This document shows, in pieces, positions 31,535 to 42,154 of a stretch of 64,000 nucleotides of DNA. Source of the stretch: Acanthosepion esculentum. Lineage: Eukaryota; Mollusca; Cephalopoda; Sepiida; Sepiidae. Where the stretch lies: the NCBI GenBank assembly GCA_964036315.1, contig OZ038485.1, forward strand, positions 96,503,075 through 96,567,074, written 5' to 3'. The notes beneath the pieces are model-generated. The model saw nothing but the letters and a program-made list of their open reading frames with translations. It ran no database searches and was not told the DNA's origin. The translations under genes and the position numbers were made by a program. The number at the start of each line of letters is the position of its first letter. The first letter of the stretch is position 1.

Positions 31535-32600
31535 TATCAAATTTTAGTGGGTGCGATTTTCTTAAGAACTGTTGCTATATAGAGAGAGCATTAGTCTGCG
31601 GAGTTACACCAAGCAACCTGCTCGTTTGCCGGACGCATTGGAACAGAAAAGATCTTATATTTATCCTGTTACAATAGTGTGCTTTATGTTCTTGATGTGA
31701 GCGAATCAAAGAAGGATGCCATTATTAAAACGAGCGGAAAAGGTGAGATAAGCAAAACAAAATCAGAAAGTCAGTTGTTTACTTAAGAATATAACAATTT
31801 ATAATAAAAAAAAATATATCAAAGTCTTTCCAGAAGTACGTCACGTGTTAGCGTTCTTAAATACGTTGTGTTTGACCCCATAATCGCATTAGAACATATT
31901 AGTCTGTCTGTCAGATATACGTGAGAATAAGAGACTGGTTGTAATTATTAAAAGCGACAAGCATAACTCAATTATCCCTTTACTGAACAAAATAATAAGA
32001 AAAATAAATAGATGAATGTTATAGCTAGAAGCCAAAATCTATCTTAAACCATTACAAATGTTCTTTTACGTGACCAGTTGTGACCCATAAAGTCCCCTAT
32101 CACACATTGGTTATAAAGAATTAAAAAATAATTTCAATATGGCGACGAAATTTAGTTTTATTTCGGGAAAATATCATTAAATATTACATTCTGTTCGTGT
32201 AATTCGTAATTCAAGAAAGGACGTTTGATTGTTGATCGTGATTGAAACGAAGAATAAATGAACTGACGAATTCATTACCGGTTTACACATAGAAGTTTAC
32301 AAGAGATTCGAACATTTCGTTAGAGTATAAACCATGAATAAAAAGATATTGCTAACAACACAGTATTGCATGGTCCATGGATCAACCAGAGGTTCTCTTT
32401 CTTTCTAGTTTTGTCATGAGCTAAGACTGTGCTAAATCGGTTGAAGTCGCTACCATTTAAAAAGCCAATCGAAAGGCGCAAAAGTAAAAGACACCTTCGC
32501 AAAGTTAAGCAAAAGAAAAAGAAACAGGAAAATTTCTTTCGAACCAAAGAAATGAGTCCCGAACGGCTCTGTATTGTTTTAATCGTTGCACCCCAAGCAA
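31535..32600. other. Unassigned sequence
   Basis: About 1.07 kb with no recognised element. A 62-codon frame (32429-32617) encodes a Lys/Arg-rich peptide of low information. Confidence 0.4.
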
Positions 32601-32609
32601 AGCGACAAT

Positions 32610-33335
32610 ATCACTAGACCGCAGGGAGAATGTGAATATTGAAAATGGGAAGAATTGAGGAAAGGACATAAAAGAAACAGCATTCAAGAAGACATGACGA
32701 CGACAGACGTTGCATTTAAATTTTGAAGATTTTTGAAGCTTGTAGTTATCAGGGAAGCAAGTAAACGGAAGGGATTTCCACAAATGAGAAATGTAAAAAA
32801 AGAAACTCTTGGTGTAGAAGTGGTGGTTGCATCTAGCTAGTTCAACAGAAAAACGGCGAGACCTAGTTGCCAATCTAGTAAATAGCTTAAATTCATGTGG
32901 TCGAGGCACCAGGGAAAAATTCTCATTAGAGCAGTTGCTGTGAAAATATTTGTAGAAAAAAAGAAAGAAAAGGAGGCCGCGTTCCGTTGATAAGAAAGTG
33001 AATGAAGTCGAGATGCCTGGACAGACCTTCCTTTAGATTTTGTCACGAATCTCGAGATGCACAGCAGGAGCAGCAAACCGGATATGGCCACAATATTCAA
33101 TGCACGGATGAATGCTAGATTTATAACTCTGCAAGATGGATTCTGACGAGAAAAAAATTCGAGCACGACACAGTGAAACAAGTTTCCTTGCGATAGCCGT
33201 AACAAAAGGGTTCGATATAATCATTCCATTTCATATCAATGGAAAACGTGAGACCAAGAGGGCGTAGACTGTTGCTCTCCTGAAGTATAACATCTGCCAT
33301 GCAGATGGTAGGCAGAAATGGTTCTCTGTGTTGAT
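32610..33335 (-). mobile_element. CR1/L2-like LINE subfamily A, 3' part
   Basis: Minus strand: SIHPCIEYCGHIRFAAPAVH, LEIRDKI, CISRFVTKSKG region, HMNLSYLLDWQLGLAVFL, then TRLATRSRRFSVELARCNHH, FFYISHLWKSLPFTCFPDNY and a 3' UTR. The SLSYQRNAASF block replaces SLSHRRDVASL. Frames shift at least twice. Confidence 0.85.
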
Positions 33336-33339
33336 TGTA

Positions 33340-33545
33340 ATATCAGTCCACTTATATATCAATGAGTGCTAGAAAAGTTCCTCGCTGATGAAGAGAATAC
33401 GTTAGGTAACAGAAATTTTGGTTCTATAGAAGGGTGTTGACAATACCATGGACAAAATATGCAAGAAATGAGGAAGTCTTAAGACAAGATGGAAACGAAA
33501 AGGACGCTTCTGGGTAGGATCAGAAGGAGAAAGTTGTACCTTTTG
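33340..33545 (+). mobile_element. RTE-type LINE fragment
   Basis: GATGAAGAGAATACGTTAGG, TTTTGGTTCTATAGAAGGGT then GTTGACAATACCATGGAC, GCAAGAAATGAGGAAGTC, and GAAAAGGACGCTTCTGG. These match the LWRRMLRIPWT-type and KRTLL blocks of other RTE copies. Confidence 0.65.
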
Positions 33546-33549
33546 GAAC

Positions 33550-33716
33550 GCATTTAAATTTTAATATAAATTTAATATAAATTTTAATATAAATTTAATA
33601 TAAATTTTAATATAAATTTAATATAAATTTTAATATAAATTTAATATAAATTTTAATATAAATTTAATATAAATTTTTAATATAAATTTAATATAAATTT
33701 TAATATACATTTAATT
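33550..33716 (+). repeat. 23-bp AT-rich minisatellite
   Basis: Repeats of TTTTAATATAAA then TTTAATATAAA, with TTTT starts at 33559, 33582 and so on (23-bp spacing), about seven units. Confidence 0.95.
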
Positions 33717-33719
33717 TTT

Positions 33720-34165
33720 TTAACAATTTTTTTCAGATACAAGAGAAAATAAAACGTCTTTTTTCTTGTTTAACTTTGAATAAAGGCGATTTGCGACTTA
33801 TATCGCCATCTTCCGTACTTGGTTCTGCTTCAAAGCCTATTACAGATTATGTTTTCGTGCCAACAGAAGTGCTATTTTTTCTTGTTTAGTCTCGATAAAA
33901 ATAAACAAGATCCAATTGAGAACAGATAAAAAAGAAACGAGAAAAAATTAAGCAATACTTCTTGGTATACACTGTGTTTAACTTCGTACGGCAAAAGGAA
34001 AAAATGGGAGAAGAGAAAACACATCGCACCAGTGTTCCCAGAAGAGAGGGCCTGTCTACCTTCAAATTCGGCATTCGAAAATCTGGTTTTTGCGCGATCA
34101 AGAACACCGACATATGGTATATGAATAATTTAAGAATAGCTTATACAGATTAACCTGTAAGTTTG
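33720..34165. other. Unassigned sequence
   Basis: Nothing recognised; the open frame 33886-34113 (minus) has no domain. Confidence 0.4.
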
Positions 34166-34170
34166 TCCAT

Positions 34171-34177
34171 TTACTCA

Positions 34178-34234
<57 letters not shown>

Positions 34235-34245
34235 GATTCTGTTCG

Positions 34246-34306
<61 letters not shown>

Positions 34307-34317
34307 GATTCTGTTCG

Positions 34318-34354
<37 letters not shown>

Positions 34355-34397
34355 GATTCTGTTCGTATCTATCTACCTATTTCTCTGATTCTGTTCG

Positions 34398-34454
<57 letters not shown>

Positions 34455-34529
34455 GATTCTATTCGTATCTATCTATCTATCTATCTGATTCTGTTCATAT
34501 CTATCTACCTATTTCTCTGATTCTGTTCG

Positions 34530-34588
<59 letters not shown>

Positions 34589-34601
34589 GTCAGTCCGTTC
34601 A

Positions 34602-34636
<35 letters not shown>

Positions 34637-34649
34637 GTCAGTCCGTTCA

Positions 34650-34716
<67 letters not shown>

Positions 34717-34745
34717 GTCAGTCCGTTCATATCTATCTATCTATG
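34171..34745 (+). repeat. (TATC)n array with higher-order spacer
   Basis: Runs of TATC are separated by GATTCTGTTCG and, later, GTCAGTCCGTTCA at intervals of tens of bases. The order gives first a GATTCTGTTCG domain (34232-34530) and then a GTCAGTCCGTTCA domain (34588-34730). Confidence 0.95.
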
Positions 34746-35078
34746 ACGGTTCCCATAAACGTTACAGGTTCGATTACTGTCGGAGAGCGCATATTTTCTC
34801 GAACATTCAGATTGCTTGACACATCCTAACATCGCTTGACAATGGAACGAAACTCTGGATGTTTAGTTAAATTTTCATAATTAAATTTACAACTTTAGTT
34901 TCAGTTTTGAAACACAGAAATTTCTGTGTCGCGATGGAATCATGTTTTTTGAAAAGAAAATAATTATAATATTATGCTCTACTGTTTGTATCGAGCACTC
35001 TTTTTTTAAAAATAAAAGTAATTGCTAAGAACACCGAATTATAAATCTTACTGTTCTTTCTCATATATATATCATGAG
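34745..35078. other. Unassigned sequence
   Basis: Nothing recognised. Confidence 0.4.
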
Positions 35079-35079
35079 T

Positions 35080-35345
35080 AGGTAATTCATCGAGTTTTTT
35101 TTTTTAGAAGAAACCTCAACAGAATGCAGAAAGCACTGGACGGCCTTTTCGTCCATTATTTGGGACTCATCAGCAGTGCGCATCCGCTATCTGGAACTGA
35201 AACACGGACAGGTACGTTATTAAGCAAACGTCATACCAACTGTGCCACGAACCCCGGTGACGCAGAGGTAACGATTTAAACTCGACATAGCGCCGCTCGT
35301 TCACATATTCCGTTGTGGAACTCATCCAATACAATTTCTTGTATA
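35080..35345 (-). mobile_element. Hammerhead-tRNA element, minus arm of an inverted pair
   Basis: Read on the minus strand: a distal body, then a tRNA-like part with an A box (TGGCACAGTTGGTATGACG, about 35205-35223 on this strand) and a B box-like GTGTTTCAGTTCC near 35194-35206. Next is a type I hammerhead (35122-35185) and a 3' part ending TCGATGAATTAC at 35080. The tRNA part would supply a pol III promoter. The body is shared with 49.8-50.3 kb. No protein is encoded, so mobilisation would depend on an autonomous partner. Confidence 0.75.
35122..35185 (-). ncRNA. Type I hammerhead ribozyme (copy HH1)
   Basis: On the minus strand: GGAUGC and GCACUG (stem I 5' side), CUGAUGA, stem II GUCC...GGAC with an 8-nt loop, GAAA, then AGGCCGUC, CAGUGC, UUUCU and GCAUUC. 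Stem I closes as GCACUG/CAGUGC, then a 5-nt bulge, then GGAUGC/GCAUUC. In stem III the base after GAAA is A instead of C, which leaves one C-G pair broken. The predicted cleavage site is 3' of the UC preceding CAGUGC. Confidence 0.85.
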
Positions 35346-35354
35346 TCCTTGCTG

Positions 35355-35520
35355 GAACCGGCTTCTAATGCTCTTGATGGAGCGGCTTGGTGATAGTAGT
35401 CGTGGCTCTCGGGGGCACAATCCGTGGTTTAAGGAACTTGGTAATGGATGCGCACTGCTGATGAGTACCAAATATAGGACGAAACGGCCGTCCAAAAAAA
35501 AAAAAAAATCGATGAATTAC
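35355..35520 (+). mobile_element. Hammerhead-tRNA element, plus arm of an inverted pair
   Basis: GGAACCGGCTTCTAATGCTC (35356-35375) and GGAGCGGCTTGGTGATAG repeat the body of the 50.3-kb copy in plus orientation. They lead to the hammerhead at 35446-35493 and end TCGATGAATTACTTAATTAT beside the (TA)n tract. The tRNA-like part is largely missing in this arm. Confidence 0.7.
35446..35493 (+). ncRNA. Hammerhead ribozyme core, stem I 3' strand lost (copy HH2)
   Basis: GGATGC GCACTG (35446-35457), CTGATGA (35458-35464), GTAC CAAATATA GGAC, GAAA (35481-35484), CGGCCG, TC. After the predicted cleavage site the sequence is C followed by a 14-base A run in place of CAGTGC. Stem II has one mismatch (A opposite G). 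Stem III (ACG/CGU) is intact. Probably cannot self-cleave. Confidence 0.75.
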
Positions 35521-35555
35521 TTAATTATGATTATCCCAAATCCTCCTAACAATTT

Positions 35556-36173
<618 letters not shown>

Positions 36174-36174
36174 C

Positions 36175-36785
36175 AGGGTTAACATTGTAAACTCTAATGT
36201 ACAACGAGCTTTCTACAAAGCAAAGACCTTTAGTGTTTTTGGTGTTCCTGAAAGCAACCTTCTTTCTCTTTTCAGGATTGGGACGCGACTAAATCAGAAT
36301 AACTGTTATTTTCTTTTAATCATTGTTGCATGAAACCCCAGAAGCCGTGATTTAAAAATAGCCGTGTTCATTTATTCAGCAAGCAATGATGTTATTGATA
36401 AAAAAACGGAAAGTCTAATGAAAAGTCATCTCCCTTCAAGAATAAATAAATTAATAAAGAAAGAAGAAAAGATAGAAAAGAAGTAAAAAAAAACAACAAA
36501 CAAACCCCAAGCCAACGTAAATCAATTCCGCTGCAAATATTGGCAACAAACAAAAGAAAATGATTCAACCAGGAGTAGAATATGAGTGCCGATGGACATT
36601 TCTCATGGAAGTCGCAAAGAAAACGATGTTGGGTTGATGATATCGAGGCCAAAACTGAGAAAAAGAAGTAAACTGTGAAGTAAATGAGCAAAGTCCAACA
36701 CAACTGAGCGGGAAAGGTGCTACAGAGGGGCTAAGGCTGACATAGATGCCGCATAAAAAACAAAAAACAAACAAAAACAAAACAC
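36175..36785. other. Unassigned sequence
   Basis: Nothing recognised; overlapping open frames on the minus strand are low-information. Confidence 0.4.
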
Positions 36786-36786
36786 A

Positions 36787-37128
36787 CAGGGCTCCATGGG
36801 TAAATTGTCGCCATTTTATATTTTTAATTTCGTGCATGCGCGTTGTTTGTTTTTGATTTTCTCGACAGCACAGTATAGTAGCGTCATTTGGGCACCATCT
36901 GCGAGAAAAAGAGACACCATGACGCAATTCACACCGCCAGAAATTTGAAAAATTACTGCTTGGCTTTCGCGCTTGTAGGTCCAATACATATATTTGAGAG
37001 AGTCTGGGTGCGAATCTGAGAACAGTGCAGAAGATTCGGAAAGAGTTGTATGATATATGCAGTCGTGCATCATTGTTCTTGGAGTGATCACTAGTGATGA
37101 CGACGTTATGCCTCTGTTCATCTTCTCA
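36787..37128 (+). mobile_element. Deleted mariner-like element (copy M1), 5' half
   Basis: The 5' end CAGGGCTCCATGGGTAAATT then GTCGCCATTTTATAT is shared with 55.59 kb and, inverted, 57.77 kb. Coding remnants: MTQFTPPEI (from 36918), TVQKIRKEL (37022-37048; HTH region) and GVITSDDDVMPLFIF (37081-37125; catalytic-domain region). The second and third are almost adjacent, so most of the domain between them is deleted. The element is cut at ~37128, where an RTE fragment begins. Confidence 0.8.
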
Positions 37129-37270
37129 CAGCCTTTCCTCGTTATGCGATCTAGACATTTCAACGGTCTCTTCCTGATGCTAAGTATAAGTTTTCTTTTT
37201 GTTTCCATTTTCTCAAAAACCTATTTTCGGTCCATGGTATCCTCAGCATCCTCCTGTAGAACTACATTTC
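37128..37270 (-). mobile_element. RTE-type LINE fragment
   Basis: Minus strand: METKRKLILSIRKRPLKCLD then RITRKGCEK, and upstream a VVLQEDAEDTMDRK segment. The junction with the mariner fragment is abrupt, and the join reads GRSFLTTLxxx-like nonsense. Confidence 0.75.
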
Positions 37271-37274
37271 TGTT

Positions 37275-37605
37275 GATTCAAAATTTATTTTACTTTTATT
37301 TTTGAGATAATAATGATTTTAGGGGTACAAATCTTACTAATTAACCCATAGCTGGGGAGAGAAGAGGTGGATTCCTAAGGAAATTTGCGCGAAAGTAAAT
37401 ATAACAAACCCCACTTGAATTGGAACTACGCTGTCCAATTAACAATTCCGAGCCATTATCCATTACACCACCCGCACATCCAAGCTTACAGCACCTGGTA
37501 TTTCAAAGCGGTCACCCATCTAGGTACTGACCATGCTCCACGTTGCTTAGACGGTGACCGTACAGGAACTGGTGTTTCAACGTGATGTGGCCTAAGAGGA
37601 CGTAC
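37275..37605 (-). mobile_element. 5S-tRNA composite SINE, complete minus copy
   Basis: On the minus strand: the 5S head (GGCCACATCACGTTGAAACA at the 5' end, then GGTCAGTACCTAGATGGGTG and ATACCAGGTGCTGTAAGC), the tRNA-like part (GGGTGGTGTAATGGATAATG), and the 3' core (CACCTCTTCTCTCCCCAGCT, ATGGGTTAATTAG). Head, tRNA and tail occur once and in order, so this is the best single-unit reference for the family. Confidence 0.85.
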
Positions 37606-37805
37606 GTTACGTAACAGTTCGGTACTAGTTTCTTTGTTTTTCTGTCACTCTGCTTAGCTTTTGGAATGCATTTTGACCTTTACCTTCGGATCTCAGTGTC
37701 GCACTTTCCGTTCTATGTTAGAACACTTCCTAGATATTTAAATTTTTGTACTTGTTTGATTTTCGTATCTCCGATTTGCACCTTACTAATCCTGGAAAAA
37801 AAAGA
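37605..37805 (-). mobile_element. RTE-type LINE fragment
   Basis: The minus strand carries the FKYLGSVLT-type block (TTTAAATATCTAGGAAGTGT), a CDTEIRR-type block, and a KTSLKTKK-type block near 37650. Duplicated again at 38.27-38.46 kb. Confidence 0.65.
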
Positions 37806-37809
37806 ACAA

Positions 37810-38040
37810 TTAGTTTAGTTATGTGACTAATCTAGTTGAATGACGGATGGAATTAGCACTCATTTCACTGGGTTCTTTTGACAGCACGATGAAGATTGAT
37901 ATTCTGAGGTCCTCCGGTATTTCACCGTTGTCATAAAAGAGAGCCTGTCAGATTTGACATCATATGCGTATATAATATTGAATCAATTGCTAGGTTTATT
38001 GATAGGAAAGTTGCTTCACTGTATTGTGCCAGACAATCTT
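37810..38040. other. Unassigned sequence
   Basis: Nothing recognised. Confidence 0.4.
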
Positions 38041-38044
38041 TCTC

Positions 38045-38520
38045 ATCAGAATCTATCTTGCACATTACTTTATTTATCCTAAACCCAGTTCCACCATGCA
38101 TTTACTCCAGCTCATCAAGTTGTTTTCCTCAGTCCGTCTTTCCTTCAATCTGTCCTGTGAGTATCAGAATTTCCAAGCCTTCTTCCTCATTGCTTCGATT
38201 TATTTATTCATCTGTTCTCCTGTATGGCAGCGAGTGCCATACAGGAGAACAGATATCATATAACAGTTCAATACTCTTTTCTTTGTTTTTAACGAAGTTT
38301 TTCTGTCTCTTAATACTCTGCTTAGCTTTTGGAATGCATCTTGAACTATCCCAATGCGTTTTCGGATCTCAGTGTCGCACTTTCCGTCCCATGTTAGAAC
38401 ACTTCCTAGATATTTAAATTTTTGTACTGGTTTTATTTTGACATCTTCGATTTTGTAATTTGCAATTTTATGTTCATCTTTTTGCAGACAGCCATGCATC
38501 CTGTCGTCTTTCAGTTAATA
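38045..38520 (-). mobile_element. RTE-type LINE fragment, rearranged
   Basis: The minus frame 38499-38200 reads KIKPVQKFKYLGSVLTWDGK, CDTEIRKRIGIVQDAFQKLS and RVLRDRKTSLKTKKRVLNCY. It reaches SVLLYGTRCHTGEQ before stop. In the middle (38210-38260) the block CGTATGGCA-type sequence is present as an inverted repeat with TCTGTTCTCCTGTATGGCA and its complement. The 3' part (38045-38200) carries the terminal tail blocks. One of the best preserved RTE frames here. Confidence 0.85.
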
Positions 38521-38524
38521 TGTA

Positions 38525-39150
38525 CTGTATTAAGCTTCGTAAATATCAGTAATACTCATGATCATGGGAGCATTGGGAGTGGTTTGAAATATATCTTCAA
38601 AGACCTTGAAAGAATGATATATCCGAAAGAGAATCAAAATGATTCAGGCCATAGCTGTCAAGTGTAGGCTGTATGGTGGGGAATGTCACCGACATCATTA
38701 GCGCTTGTGGAATGCTTGCACGAGAAAGAATGCAAGTGTCGCCATTATAAAGTGACATCTCATCTGCATTGGTCCCTATGTAGGAAGTACGAACGGGAAG
38801 TGTGAACGAGTCGACGAGAAATGCTATTGCCATGGTGATCACAAACGACGAAATCCTGGTCTCGGGGGATTCAACATCCAAACAGAGCGCATCCTTGAGG
38901 CCAGCGAACGATATATCGCCGTGATCGACAAAAAGAAAAAAAATGAAAGTAAAGAAAAAGAAAACGCATCTCCATGGACAGGTCTGTCCCTGGTAACTAT
39001 AATATTAAGATAAAAGAAATTGACCCGCTCAAGAAATACACTGACCTTTGGATTTAATGTGCTCGAATTTGGCATATTCTGGCCATTATTGTCCCAATTA
39101 TCATTGTGAAGTTAGCCCCGAAGTTGATAAAATCAGAATAAAACCTAGTA
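38525..39150. other. Unassigned, GC-richer stretch
   Basis: No element recognised. Composition is more balanced than in the flanks, and it holds the 94-codon minus frame described separately. Confidence 0.4.
38597..38881 (-). CDS. Unrecognised 94-codon ORF
   Basis: Open frame with normal amino-acid diversity (SFVITMAIAFLVDSFTLPVR, SYIGTNADEMSLYNGDTC). It lacks repeats and lies in a GC-richer island. No signal, membrane segment or motif is certain beyond one hydrophobic stretch. It is not flanked by clear splice sites. Could be an exon or transposon piece, or chance. Confidence 0.2.
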   Translation of the reverse strand: MDVESPETRISSFVITMAIAFLVDSFTLPVRTSYIGTNADEMSLYNGDTCILSRASIPQALMMSVTFPTIQPTLDSYGLNHFDSLSDISFFQGL

Positions 39151-39154
39151 TACC

Positions 39155-39680
39155 GATTTATATCTAGAGATCCTTGTTAAAATCCAAAGAAGAATCAGCA
39201 ATTAATATTGGTGTCTGATGTGGCGTCTGGGTTTCAGCCACTTTCCCACCGCCATGGTGATCACAAACGACTAAATCCTAATATTACCTTGTGTCTTTTC
39301 TATAAATACTTTCATGGTAATTGTTCGGTTAAGCTCTTCGTCATTTTACTTAACTTTATGAATTTAAGTGCAGTACTAGACTGGCGATAAGGTCTCACCA
39401 ATTTACAGTTGAGTTGGCTAGATTTAACCGTAAGTTCTATGCTAAAATGTTAATTTTCTCTTGATGTGCAACATTTTTCGGTTCCATGCTTTCCAGCCAA
39501 CTTTGATCTTTAAAAATTCAACTACAATGTCAGTCGTTATCTAATGTCCTCTCAATTACTTTTCTGTTGTTCTCGCTACTTAACAATGTTTCTCTTTTCC
39601 TTCTTCTTTTCACAGAGTAACCCCTTGTGTCTTTGTGGCTTTATTGTCTTCCATAGGGTAATATGTTTTTTTTTTAAAAA
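39155..39680 (+). mobile_element. CR1/L2-like LINE subfamily A, 3' end
   Basis: Plus strand: IQRRISN (near 39188), SGFQPLSHRH (39220-39255), LCLFYKYFHGNCSVKLFVIL (39290-39345), then MNLSAVLDWR and a frameshifted block ending TFFGSMLSSQL-type. The HRHD coding block is interrupted by a 29-bp sequence that is repeated from 38829-38857. Confidence 0.8.
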
Positions 39681-39769
39681 AGAAAAAGAAAAGATGCTTC
39701 TTATCCTAGAAATTCAGGCAGAGATTAATCTCTGAATTTGAAGTTACAGCAGTTCCTAGATGAAGATTT

Positions 39770-39930
39770 AATTAGGCACAACAATACGAATTACAAGTTG
39801 AGACGTAGGCGATCTTGGCGCTCTACATTCTCCTGCCCCTTGTAGCTCTGAATATGTATTATCTTTACGCTCGACTTTCTTCTGTCCCGCTTTCCTTAAA
39901 TCTGTCCTGTGCGTTTAGGCTTAATAAACC
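39770..39930 (-). mobile_element. RTE-type LINE terminal fragment
   Basis: GGCGATCTTGGCGCTCTACA then CCTTGTAGCTCTGAATATGT, and AATCTGTCCTGTGCGTTTAG, match the tail blocks of RTE minus copies at 8.4 and 20.8 kb. Confidence 0.5.
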
Positions 39931-41475
39931 TTGGATTCAAAGGCGAACGAAAGTACACAGCCTGAGATTTTCTTAATCTTCAAATATGTAAATGCCATGT
40001 CAAAAGGTGTTTTCGTTTTGAGAAAGTACGACTTCATGGCAAACACTCATGAGCAAGATCTCCTATTGAAAACGAAAAGCCGTGGAGAATAAGAAAGCAT
40101 AATAATAATAATAATAATAATAATATCAATAAAAAAAATAATGACAATAATAATACTAACAAGTGTTAACAGGTTCATGTTTCGTCGTGGTGAAGTAAGA
40201 TGCGCCATAATAAATATCTCATTTCATTTCTTTGTAAGTAGGCTGACATTAACCACTTGAACACGTCTCCTAGAGGCTGGTACACTTTTTCTTCATGAGC
40301 GGATATAGTCGGTGGGGGGAGGGTCATCATGGTCAGTGTTGCTATTTTTTTTAATTTTTAAGGATGAGGCAACCAAGGCGACTCGGGAGATATTTCGAAA
40401 CGCCATCAATTGGAAGCCATCTTAGCACGATCTGAACGTAATTCTAACTGTGACCCTCCTACAAGGTTATGTGACGCTCTTATGAAAACCTCTCATCATA
40501 TCGCGCACATTTGGCTATGATGCATGTGCCTGCTATACACTTATCAAACTGGGTATCATGGTAGGTATATTGGGCTTAGGATATTTTTACACGAACGTCA
40601 ATTTCTGGCGTGTTGCTCGCTCACTCAATAACCGTGCTGATACATCAGTTAGATTGATCGCAGTCGAGATGAAACCGTCGTTGTCTTCTTAACGGCCCTT
40701 CAATTAACTGCATAGTGCATCGTCAGAGCTAGATACGATTTTAATTTCAAAATTCTCATACATTGCTGCTTGTAAACTACATACAGAGGGCCTAGTCTGC
40801 CTTACTATTTGACCCATAACTGATAGAAGAATAGGCGAATTAATACCGTTTCCCAAAAGCATTTACATCCAAACCCGACTGGCATTCAAACATTTAACAT
40901 TCTAAGCCACTATCCGTGCATCTAAATAATAATACTAATAATAATGAATTGCGCAAACTAACCAGAAATTTATTATGCAAACTAAGGGTGCATCTTTGAA
41001 AAAAAAAATCAGATAATTCTACGGTGGTTTGAAATTCAAAGCGGTCACCCACGCCAGTCCAGGAGACCAAGTCTTGCCTTCGTAAACAAAGAGAAGAAAT
41101 TCTATCAGATAGTGAATTTCGCTGTTCCAGCAAAAAGAAATTAAGAAAGTAAAAACGCCAGATAATTATGACAGCCTTGATCGAAAACTGAAAAACCAAA
41201 AAAAAAAAAAAAGAAAAAATTGGGAATATGAAAACAAAACTATCCGAGCATAGCCCACAATAATACCGAGGAAAATATGTAAGTAGTGAGAAAGCTTGTT
41301 GTTACTCAATTGAGACTGAAGTAGAAAATAAGAATCGGATAGGTGTATGGATATCAGTTCTCAGCTGATATCTTGTTAAGAAGACATTTGAAGAATGTTA
41401 CAGAAATCATTTTGACGATTATCGTCGTGACAAAGAAGGTCAACTGAGAAAGTGGGCCTCACAAGAACCAGAGAA
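39930..41475. other. Unassigned sequence
   Basis: A 1.5-kb stretch with no recognised element apart from (AAT)n at about 40100-40145. The 101-codon minus frame 40894-41199 has no domain. Confidence 0.4.
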
Positions 41476-41477
41476 AA

Positions 41478-41947
41478 CAACGCTGAAAACGAAGCCGAGC
41501 TGAGTGGCGCAGAATTGATGAATGCCTTTTTTAAACGAAAGCTGACAGGACACTGAAAGATTGTTTTCTATAAGACTGTGGTTACTAGCAGCTTAAGACA
41601 GAGGGCCGTCCGCTCGCGATTCATTATTTTCCATGTAGTAAGACACAAGCGTTCGACTGAAAGAAGCAGCACGATGAACGAACCTGGAATCTAGTCTGAG
41701 CTGCAACGCTACAAATAGAGGACCAGTCAAAATTTTAAAGATGCGTTCTTATCTAGATGCGTCATTTTTTAAAATTTCAATATACTTTTCGTCAAGTTCT
41801 TTCATAGATCCTCCCCATCCATTATTATTTGCGAATGATAGACAGATACATAGATAGAGGGAAAGAGAGAGACAGAGAAATCAATACACTGAGATATAAA
41901 TAGACAGACGTAGATATAAGCAGATTTAGATAGATAGATAGACAGAC

Positions 41948-41982
<35 letters not shown>

Positions 41983-42060
41983 GAACAGAGATAGACAGAT
42001 ATGATCAGAATGAGATAGATAGATAGATAGATATGAATACACTGGAATAGATATAAATAG
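41478..42060. repeat. Inverted duplicate of the right end of the window
   Basis: The first 41478-41500 equals the reverse complement of 63978-64000. Correspondence continues nearly perfectly (for example CGCTCGCGATTCATTATTTT in each) to about 42040/63430, including the adjacent microsatellite. Identity looks very high, so this is a recent duplication. The left boundary is 41478 at most; the partner continues beyond the window. Confidence 0.9.
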
Positions 42061-42064
42061 ACTG

Positions 42065-42126
<62 letters not shown>

Positions 42127-42152
42127 TGAGTGAGTGAGTGAGTGAGTGAGTG
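41930..42152 (+). repeat. (GATA)n then (GAGT)n
   Basis: GATA repeats with interruptions (ATAATGAACAGAG, ATGAATACACTG) to 42126, then a short (GAGT)n run to 42152. Inverted partner of the (TATC)n at 63.43-63.55 kb. Confidence 0.95.
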
Positions 42153-42154
42153 GT

